Shown: positions 7,127 to 12,945 of the stretch, piece after piece
Layout of the letters: each line of letters begins with the position of its first letter
How positions within the stretch are numbered: position 1 is the stretch's first letter
NCBI GenBank assembly: GCA_946480575.1
Contig: CAMLKF010000035.1
Span: forward strand, 1 to 19,126
Direction: 5' to 3'
Length of the DNA: 19,126 nucleotides
Source: an uncultured Nitrososphaera sp.
Lineage (GTDB): Archaea; Thermoproteota; Nitrososphaeria; Nitrososphaerales; Nitrososphaeraceae
Notes under the pieces: model-generated
Seen by the model: only the letters and a program-made list of their open reading frames with translations
The model's database searches: none
Told to the model about the DNA's origin: nothing
Position numbers and translations under genes: made by a program

Positions 7127-8350
7127 ATGTCGCTAAAATCAGACGATCCAAACTATTATGCGCATCAGTACAACTGGAAGAGCGAAAGCGGCTCAAGCAG
7201 AAAGATAAGGATTCTCGATAGCACGCTAAGAGAGGGTGAGCAGCACCCCGGCGTCTCGTTCACGATCAAGCAGAGGATCCAGATAGCATGGATGCTCGAC
7301 TCTTTTGGAGTTGACCAGATAGAGATCAGCCCCGTGGTGTCGCCTGACCACATGGAGGCTACGAAGACGATAATCAGGCAGGGTCTCTCGGCAAACATCG
7401 TGGCGCACACCCGCGCAATCAAGTCCGACGTTGATGTCGCCATCGACTGCGGCGCGACGTGGGTCGCCACCTACATGGGCATTTCCGATATCCATTTGTC
7501 TGCCAAGCTAAAGATATCGCGTGAAGAAGCTAAGGCAAGGGCGCTTGAAGTCGCGGATTACATCAAGGCCCACGGGCTAAAGTCGAGGTTTACGATGGAA
7601 GACGCAAGCAGGACAGAGCCGGCATTCCTGATCGAGATGTGCAAGGAGATGAACAGGCGCGGCATCGAAAGGATAAGCATCCCCGACACCGTCGGCATCA
7701 TGCGGCCGCGCGGCATGTACAACCTAGTCAAGATGGTACATGACAGCATCGACACTTCAAAGACATCGCTTGACCTGCACTGCCATAACGACGTTGGACT
7801 TGCACTGGCAAACGCTCTGGCAGGGTGCGAAGCTGGCGCCGACCAGATCCACACCACGATAGATGGGTTTGGCGAGCGCACTGGAATTCCATCATTAGCG
7901 GAAACCGCGGTGGCGCTCACGCTAATTTACAAGTCAAACAACGACCTGAGGCTTCACATGCTAAAGGACCTTTCAAAGACTATATCGGAATACATCAGCC
8001 TTCCGGTGCCTGAGTCAAAGCCGATTGTGGGCGACAGCGCGTACAAGCACAAGGCAGGGACGCACCTTGCGGCAATACTGCGCAACCCTGCGGCCTACGA
8101 GATAATCGAGCCAAAGGTTGTTGGCAACAGGCGCAAGATAGTATTTGGCGAGCTTGCAGGCAAGAACGGCGCCGCCTACCTGTTGTCGCTGCTTGGCCTT
8201 GAAACCGGCAGGCACGAAGCGGAGACGCTGGCCCGCGGCCTGAAGGACCTCCGCATGGGCGACATACTAGAATTGTACCTGGACGACAGGCTGGAGAGAA
8301 AGATACTTAACGACGCTGCAGTAAAGGTTAGTTCATCAACAAAGGAGTAA
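7127..8350 (+). CDS. Homocitrate synthase (lysine biosynthesis)
   Basis: This DRE-TIM metallolyase condenses acetyl-CoA with 2-oxoglutarate to homocitrate, the first step of the alpha-aminoadipate route to lysine. The 407 residues include LDSTLREGEQ (30-39) with metal ligand Asp31 and catalytic Arg35, LHCHND with metal ligands His218 and His220, GFGERTGIPSL (247-257) and the HKAGTHLA segment with His308. The GER-T-GIPS form and the following lysW/lysX/lysK genes favour homocitrate synthase over isopropylmalate or citramalate synthase. A short polar N-terminal extension of about 25 residues precedes the barrel. The gap to lysW is only 10 nt, so it leads that operon. Substrate specificity is inferred, not visible. 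Confidence 0.88.
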   Translation: MSLKSDDPNYYAHQYNWKSESGSSRKIRILDSTLREGEQHPGVSFTIKQRIQIAWMLDSFGVDQIEISPVVSPDHMEATKTIIRQGLSANIVAHTRAIKSDVDVAIDCGATWVATYMGISDIHLSAKLKISREEAKARALEVADYIKAHGLKSRFTMEDASRTEPAFLIEMCKEMNRRGIERISIPDTVGIMRPRGMYNLVKMVHDSIDTSKTSLDLHCHNDVGLALANALAGCEAGADQIHTTIDGFGERTGIPSLAETAVALTLIYKSNNDLRLHMLKDLSKTISEYISLPVPESKPIVGDSAYKHKAGTHLAAILRNPAAYEIIEPKVVGNRRKIVFGELAGKNGAAYLLSLLGLETGRHEAETLARGLKDLRMGDILELYLDDRLERKILNDAAVKVSSSTKE

Positions 8351-8360
8351 GAATGATGAC

Positions 8361-8528
8361 ATGATCAAGTGTCCAGAATGCGATGCAGAGATCAAGATAC
8401 CTTCTGACTCTATAGAAGGCGAGATCGTGACGTGCCCAGACTGCGGCGCCAGTTACGAGCTTGTAAAATCTGCAGGCGGGTTTAACATAAAACCGGCTCA
8501 GGTCGTCGGCGAGGACTGGGGTCAGTGA
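8361..8528 (+). CDS. lysW: LysW amino-group carrier protein, C-terminus EDWGQ
   Basis: LysW is the small acidic carrier whose C-terminal residue is linked to alpha-aminoadipate (or glutamate) so that later enzymes can recognise it. The 55-residue product has the zinc ribbon Cys4, Cys7, Cys25, Cys28 (CPEC and CPDC) and the conserved acidic EDWG end. The last codon is CAG, giving EDWGQ, whereas the family is known for EDWGE, in which the gamma-carboxyl of the final glutamate is the attachment point. This is a real oddity and is discussed in the findings. The start is the ATG at 8361; an ATG at 8353 runs into a stop after two codons. The TGA overlaps the GTG start of lysX in CAGTGA. Confidence 0.92.
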   Translation: MIKCPECDAEIKIPSDSIEGEIVTCPDCGASYELVKSAGGFNIKPAQVVGEDWGQ

Positions 8529-9391
8529 GGCAGGACGGCGGAAATTCTCTCACTATCCTCTATGACAACATCAGATGGGAAGAGAAGGCTCTCTACGAGA
8601 CTGCCAAGAAGAAGGGAATCGAAGTCGACAACGTCGACTGCAAGAACCTTGCACTCAATCTGAACGACAGGAATTCAAAGTACCATGGGCAGGTCGTGCT
8701 CCAGCGCTGCGTCAGCTACTTCAAGAACGTCCATTCTACCGCAGGATTGGAAGGACTCGGCGCCCGTGTAATCAACCCGCTCAACGCGGCTATAATGTGC
8801 GGAAACAAGATGTATGCCCACATGCTGCTTGAAAAGGCGGGCGTAAGGACTCCAAAGGCGATTTCCGCGTTTTCTGAGGAAGCCGCGATTGCTGCGCTTG
8901 ACGAGTTTGGCTACCCAGCTGTTATCAAGCCTACTGTCGGCAGTTGGGGAAGGCTCATCGCTCTCCTGCGCGACAGTGAAGCAGCAAGGGCAGTCATAGA
9001 GGACAGAGAGCACATGTTTCCCATCTACCGCATCTATTATTTTGAAGAGTTTGTCGAGCGCCCGCCCCGCGACATAAGGGCCATAGTGGTAGGCGACCGC
9101 GTGGTTGCTGCAATATACAGGTATTCTGGCGACAGCGGCTGGAAGACCAACATGGCGCTTGGCGGCCATGCGGAGGCGTGCCCAGTCACAAAGGAGCTGG
9201 AAGACATTTGCCTCAAGGCTACGCGAGCCCTCGGCGGCCAGATAGTTGGAGTCGACCTGATGGAGAGCAAGAGCGACGGGTTGATGGTTCACGAAGTCAA
9301 CAATACCACTGAATTTAAAAATACCGTCCGGGTTACCGGAGCTGACATTCCCGGATTGATGGTAGATTACGCAACAGAGCAAGGAAAGTAA
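8525..9391 (+). CDS. lysX: LysW ligase LysX (ATP-grasp)
   Basis: LysX uses ATP to attach alpha-aminoadipate to the C-terminus of LysW. The 288 residues have the RimK/LysX-type ATP-grasp fold: VIKP (133-136), GSWGR (139-143), DIR (183-185) and the Mg/ATP-binding HEVNNTTEFKN (256-266). From memory of the family, LysX carries an N-[TN] specificity motif after EVN and ArgX carries GF. The residues here are Asn260-Thr261, which points to alpha-aminoadipate, though a dual-substrate enzyme cannot be excluded. The GTG start at 8525 overlaps the lysW TGA by four bases, a sign of translational coupling. No ATG before residue 91 would leave the N-terminal domain intact. Confidence 0.92.
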   Translation: MRQDGGNSLTILYDNIRWEEKALYETAKKKGIEVDNVDCKNLALNLNDRNSKYHGQVVLQRCVSYFKNVHSTAGLEGLGARVINPLNAAIMCGNKMYAHMLLEKAGVRTPKAISAFSEEAAIAALDEFGYPAVIKPTVGSWGRLIALLRDSEAARAVIEDREHMFPIYRIYYFEEFVERPPRDIRAIVVGDRVVAAIYRYSGDSGWKTNMALGGHAEACPVTKELEDICLKATRALGGQIVGVDLMESKSDGLMVHEVNNTTEFKNTVRVTGADIPGLMVDYATEQGK

Positions 9392-9397
9392 GCAAAA

Positions 9398-10519
9398 TTG
9401 GTTTCGCCAAGTTATGCAGTAGAACTGCTAAGGAACGCTCTGGAGCTTTACACACCATCGAGGTCAGAGGCTGCACTTGCCAACCTGATAAAAGACAAGT
9501 GCGTAAACGAGCTTGGCTTTGAGCAGGTCAGCATCGACAACGTGGGCAACATCATTGCAACAAAAGGGTCCGGCGAGCCCAGAATTTTGCTCTGCGGCCA
9601 CATGGACACTGTGCCGGGCCAAGTTCCAGTAAGGATTGAGGACGGTCACATCTATGGCAGGGGCGCATCTGACGCCAAGGCGCCACTGATAGCGATGCTC
9701 TTGGCGGCATCTGAGTTTCCAAAGCAGAGCGGCAGCGTCATTTTTGCCGGTGTGGTGGATGAAGAGGGCAACGCAATAGGCGTCAAGCAGCTGGTGAAGA
9801 GCAAGCTTGGAGTCGACTATGCAGTCTTTGGCGAGCCCTCCGGCGTAGACAATATCACTGTTGCGTACAAGGGCAGGCTTGCAATACGGCTGACCTGCGA
9901 CGTGGGCGAGAGCGCTCATGCAAGCGCCCCCTGGCTTGCCAAGAACTCAATAGAAGAGATGTATGATTTCTGGAAGACCATCAAGAGCGAAATAGAAAGG
10001 GCGGGCACTGCCGAGAACAAGGCAAAATCGATCAGCTGCAGCCTGACTGAAATCATCGGTGGCTCGAGCCACAACGTTACGCCGCAAAGGTGCAAGATAA
10101 CAATAGACATTAGGATCCCGACGATAACCACGTGTGATAGGGTGCTCCGCATGGTCGATACCGTCATCACAAAGGTCGCCTCAGAAAAGGGGATAAAGGC
10201 TACTTACAGGATAGAGGACAAGACTGAGCCATTTGAAGCCGACCATGCTTCGCCCCTTGTCAGGGCGCTCCTGCTTGCGGTGCTAGACGTGCGCGACAAG
10301 AGGCCGATGCTGCTCCGCAAGACAGGCACCGGCGACATGAACGTGCTTGGGCATAGCTTCAAGATACCGGTCATCACCTATGGCCCCGGCGATCCGCACG
10401 CCTCGCACACAGCTGACGAGCGGGTGAACATTGACGAATACGTGGCAAGCATTGAGGTTTATGAGAGGGCTCTCTTCCACCTGTCGCGCCTGCACCATCT
10501 AAAAAAGCGCAAGATGTAG
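9398..10519 (+). CDS. lysK: [LysW]-lysine/[LysW]-ornithine hydrolase
   Basis: LysK is an M20-family zinc peptidase that releases lysine (and in many archaea ornithine) from the LysW carrier. The 373 residues show the M20 metal-site motifs GHMDTVPG (69-76), GASDAK (88-93, with the bridging Asp), VVDEEGN (124-130) with the catalytic and metal glutamates, and a C-terminal GDPHASHTADERV (331-343) with the final histidine ligand. The start is a TTG six nt after the lysX stop; no in-frame ATG lies near. Context (HCS-LysW-LysX) separates it from succinyl-diaminopimelate desuccinylase and other M20 enzymes. The stop is followed at once by the next gene's TATA box, so the operon ends here. The intermediate genes lysY, lysZ and lysJ are not in the window. 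Confidence 0.9.
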   Translation: MVSPSYAVELLRNALELYTPSRSEAALANLIKDKCVNELGFEQVSIDNVGNIIATKGSGEPRILLCGHMDTVPGQVPVRIEDGHIYGRGASDAKAPLIAMLLAASEFPKQSGSVIFAGVVDEEGNAIGVKQLVKSKLGVDYAVFGEPSGVDNITVAYKGRLAIRLTCDVGESAHASAPWLAKNSIEEMYDFWKTIKSEIERAGTAENKAKSISCSLTEIIGGSSHNVTPQRCKITIDIRIPTITTCDRVLRMVDTVITKVASEKGIKATYRIEDKTEPFEADHASPLVRALLLAVLDVRDKRPMLLRKTGTGDMNVLGHSFKIPVITYGPGDPHASHTADERVNIDEYVASIEVYERALFHLSRLHHLKKRKM

Positions 10520-10520
10520 C

Positions 10521-10529
10521 GATATATAG
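10521..10529 (+). promoter_or_regulatory. TATA box of the diphthine synthase gene
   Basis: GATATATAG begins one base after the lysK stop codon and is centred 26 nt before the ATG at 10551. This is ideal spacing for a leaderless mRNA. Confidence 0.65.
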
Positions 10530-10550
10530 GCCGCCGGTGCTCTTTGCGTC

Positions 10551-11630
10551 ATGCTTTGGTTTGTTGGCACAGGCATCAACAACGGATACCGCGGCTTGAG
10601 CCTTGCCGCCCTTGACGTCCTGAAAAAGTGTGACGTAATCTATATCGAGCGCTTTACCAGCGCGCTACCCGGCAGCGACTTGCAGGGCTTGGGTTCGCTT
10701 CTTGGCAAGCAGGTCAAGCCGGTCCAGAGGTGGTTCGTAGAGGACGGTCGAGAGATTCTTGAATCTGCCAGATCAAAAGAAGTTGCGCTCATGACGTACG
10801 GCGACCCACTCATAGCCACGACTCATAGCGAGCTGAGAGCAAGGGCCGCCAGAAATTCGATCAGAACAGCTGTCCTGCATTCCGCTTCAGGCATTGCTTC
10901 TATCATTGGGGAAACTGGCCTGCACGTCTACAAGTTCGGCAGAATGGTCACCATGATGTCAGAACCCCAGTCGGCGATAAGCGTCTACAGCACGATATTT
11001 GAAAACCTGCTTGCAGGGAGCCACACTATCATTTTAACAGAGTACAGCTACGACGAAAGCAAGAAGGAGCCATTCTTTCTCGACCCTGCCTCGGCGTTCA
11101 GGATGCTTGCAGAAGTTGAGCGCGACCAGAAGCACCAGATATTTTCTGACGATACGTTCGCCGTCGTTGCCTCACGTGTAGGCATGAGCGACCAGAGAAT
11201 AGTTTCAGGCAAGGTCAAGTCGCTCATGCGAGCTGACTTTGGCTCGGGCCCGCACTCTGTGATAATTACGGGCGCCCTCCATTTCACCGAAGCCGAAGCC
11301 CTCGCTGCGCTGGCAGAAAGCCTTGACAAGCCAAGTGACAATTCGCAGGGCATTAAGAGGATTTCGACCCAGATGGTCGAGCGCTATACCCCAAAGGCCA
11401 AGCAGGCGGTACAGCAAATGCGCGATGTTATCAGACAGGAAAGCGACAATGCAGGAAAAAAAGGAATGTACGAAGTGCTGGACAATGCCGAATATTACAT
11501 TGCAGACGCCGAGCGGTTCCTGCGGCAGGGCAAGTTCGAGCTTGCTGTGCTGAGCATCGGCTACGCAGAAGGCCTCGTTGACGCATTGCGGTTCCAAAAG
11601 GGCATAAACCCCTGGGAGCTTCGTAGTTGA
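10551..11630 (+). CDS. dphB: Diphthine synthase fused to a DUF357 domain
   Basis: DphB methylates the modified histidine of elongation factor 2 during diphthamide synthesis, using S-adenosylmethionine. Residues 1 to about 260 are the tetrapyrrole-methylase-fold enzyme: FVGTGIN near the start, YIERFTS (31-37), YGDPLIATTH (83-92) and HSASGIASIIGETGLHVYKFG around 110-130. The usual archaeal enzyme ends near there. Here about 85 extra residues (roughly 270-352) form an all-helical segment that resembles DUF357, an archaeal domain of unknown role; YYIADAERF and the following ALRFQKGINPWE block are its typical parts. A low-complexity linker rich in Ser/Asp/Gln joins the two. The start is set by the TATA box at 10521. 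The stop is clean, so this is a fusion and not an assembly of two genes. Confidence 0.9.
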   Translation: MLWFVGTGINNGYRGLSLAALDVLKKCDVIYIERFTSALPGSDLQGLGSLLGKQVKPVQRWFVEDGREILESARSKEVALMTYGDPLIATTHSELRARAARNSIRTAVLHSASGIASIIGETGLHVYKFGRMVTMMSEPQSAISVYSTIFENLLAGSHTIILTEYSYDESKKEPFFLDPASAFRMLAEVERDQKHQIFSDDTFAVVASRVGMSDQRIVSGKVKSLMRADFGSGPHSVIITGALHFTEAEALAALAESLDKPSDNSQGIKRISTQMVERYTPKAKQAVQQMRDVIRQESDNAGKKGMYEVLDNAEYYIADAERFLRQGKFELAVLSIGYAEGLVDALRFQKGINPWELRS

Positions 11631-11640
11631 TGACATTATG

Positions 11641-11650
11641 TACATATATT
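11641..11650 (+). promoter_or_regulatory. TATA-like element before the pentapeptide gene
   Basis: TACATATATT is centred about 28 nt before the in-frame GTG at 11673 and overlaps the upstream TTG at 11649. It supports the GTG as the start of a leaderless message. Confidence 0.45.
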
Positions 11651-11672
11651 GGAGACAGGCAAATGGACAGGC

Positions 11673-12179
11673 GTGTCCGGCGCTCATGAAGAAGGCTTTA
11701 AACTTCTTACCGAAGACAAGGTACAAGAGTTCAATAGCTGGAGGATGAGGAACCTGACTGTCAAGCTGAATTTTGCGGGCAGAAACTTTTCCGGCAAGAA
11801 CATTTCTGGCGCGTACCTGAACGGGGTCATAGCCGACAAGGCAAATTTTGGGCACGCCAACCTGACTGGCGCGAACCTTGTGCAGGCCACCCTGAACGGC
11901 GCCAGCTTTGAAGGTGCCGATTTGACAGAAGCGCTGTTGATGTACACTGAAATGAAAGATGCTCGCCTAGTCGGCGCGAACCTGACAAAGACAAACCTGA
12001 TGTGGGCAAACCTGCAGGGAGCAGACTTTACAGGCAGCAAGATCTTCCAGACCGTGATGGTCGAAGCCAATGCGCAGAACGCCAAAGTTGCAGGCATCGA
12101 CAAGGCAGGCGCCTACTTAAAGTACGCAATGCTTGAAGGCACTGCATGGTTTGAGCAGGCAGACCGAAAAGCATTATAA
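11673..12179 (+). CDS. Pentapeptide-repeat protein
   Basis: The product (168 residues from the GTG at 11673; 176 if the TTG at 11649 is used) contains tandem A(D/N)LXX-like pentapeptides from about residue 30 to 130, for example FAGRN FSGKN ISGAY, then ANLTGANLVQATLNGASFEGADLTEA, and ANLTKTNLMWANLQGADF. These fold into a right-handed quadrilateral beta-helix. A short helical N-terminus precedes and a non-repeat tail of about 25 residues follows. No signal peptide is present, so it is probably cytoplasmic. The partner or role is unknown; DNA-mimic roles are known for only some family members. A TATA-like element overlaps the TTG start, which favours the GTG. Confidence 0.88.
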   Translation: MSGAHEEGFKLLTEDKVQEFNSWRMRNLTVKLNFAGRNFSGKNISGAYLNGVIADKANFGHANLTGANLVQATLNGASFEGADLTEALLMYTEMKDARLVGANLTKTNLMWANLQGADFTGSKIFQTVMVEANAQNAKVAGIDKAGAYLKYAMLEGTAWFEQADRKAL

Positions 12180-12191
12180 AGTAAACTATTG

Positions 12192-12205
12192 TCCAAACGT
12201 TTGGA
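12192..12205. promoter_or_regulatory. 14-bp perfect palindrome upstream of the respiratory cluster
   Basis: TCCAAACGTTTGGA is a perfect two-fold palindrome in the gap between the pentapeptide and Rieske genes, eight bases before a TATATAT element. Its position at the upstream edge of a promoter suits a dimeric regulator, which is inference. Confidence 0.5.
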
Positions 12206-12212
12206 ATAATCA

Positions 12213-12220
12213 TTATATAT
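12213..12220 (+). promoter_or_regulatory. Distal TATA box before the Rieske gene
   Basis: TTATATAT is centred about 30 nt before an in-frame GTG at 12247. It could give a second transcript and a Rieske protein longer by 29 residues. Confidence 0.45.
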
Positions 12221-12299
12221 CATCAATACTCAGACAAGTTCTAGCCGTGACTGGCAACAACTCAGTTTTCCTTCAACAGCTGCCGATGTTTTCCAAAGA

Positions 12300-12311
12300 T
12301 TTATTAATTAT
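12300..12311 (+). promoter_or_regulatory. Proximal TATA box of the Rieske gene
   Basis: TTTATTAATTAT is centred about 29 nt before the ATG at 12334, which places the twin-arginine signal at the N-terminus of the protein. Confidence 0.55.
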
Positions 12312-12333
12312 CAGAGAATCATTTTCTCTTGAT

Positions 12334-12945
12334 ATGGCACAGAATCCTCCACTTACGGGAGGAAAGGTATCGCGGCGTGACTTTCTCAAATTGATGGCAG
12401 CTGCTGGTACCGTCATGACATTTACGCCTTTTGTTGACTGGGGCAAGTTTCTGCCAAACCCGGCAAGCAACGTGTCTGAGAGGTCAAAAGTTGAGCTTCC
12501 AGATGGCAACCAGGGAAGCATCAACAATATCGATGTTAACAGCTCCGTTACTATTATCTACCCCAAGTCAGACGACCCTGTCCTGAACAAAGAGGCTTTC
12601 AGGACTTGGCAGCTCATACGCCTGCCAGCGGAACTTGGCGGCGACAAAAACGACGCTTCTGCTTTTAGGATATACAGCATGGTATGCCTTCACCTCTGGT
12701 GCCTGTGGAAGTACTTCCCGGAGGAGGGTCGAAAAAGAGGCGAATGTCCCTGCCATGGCAGCATGTACGACCCGTTGACAGGCAAGTCTTTCGCAGGTCC
12801 GGCTTCGCTTCAGGGCCCTCCTTCAAACGTGCTTCCAAAGCTGGATGTCGAAGTTGACAGCAGCGGCAACCTGTGGATACTTCCTCCCACTTGGAGTCCT
12901 AATGCAAATGGGATAGTTGGATATGGGCGTTTCCTTAACGTATGA
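12334..12945 (+). CDS. Rieske iron-sulfur protein of a complex III-like enzyme
   Basis: The 203-residue protein is the [2Fe-2S] subunit that takes electrons from quinol at the cytochrome b site and passes them to an external copper or cytochrome acceptor. A twin-arginine signal/anchor is at the N-terminus (SRRDFLKLM, residues 13-21, then a hydrophobic stretch to about 33). The cluster boxes are CLHLWC (118-123) and CPCHGS (138-143): Cys118, His120, Cys138 and His141 should bind the cluster, and Cys123 and Cys140 should form the disulfide. GPA at 155-157 is the proline loop. Box 1 has Leu and Trp where C-T-H-L-G-C is usual. The start is chosen from the proximal TATA box and the Tat signal. The gene overlaps the start of cytochrome b by 23 nt. 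Confidence 0.93.
   Translation: MAQNPPLTGGKVSRRDFLKLMAAAGTVMTFTPFVDWGKFLPNPASNVSERSKVELPDGNQGSINNIDVNSSVTIIYPKSDDPVLNKEAFRTWQLIRLPAELGGDKNDASAFRIYSMVCLHLWCLWKYFPEEGRKRGECPCHGSMYDPLTGKSFAGPASLQGPPSNVLPKLDVEVDSSGNLWILPPTWSPNANGIVGYGRFLNV

Noticed and set aside
8675..9382. 235-codon open frame antisense to lysX
   Set aside because: It shadows a well-conserved ATP-grasp gene and shows no recognisable domain.
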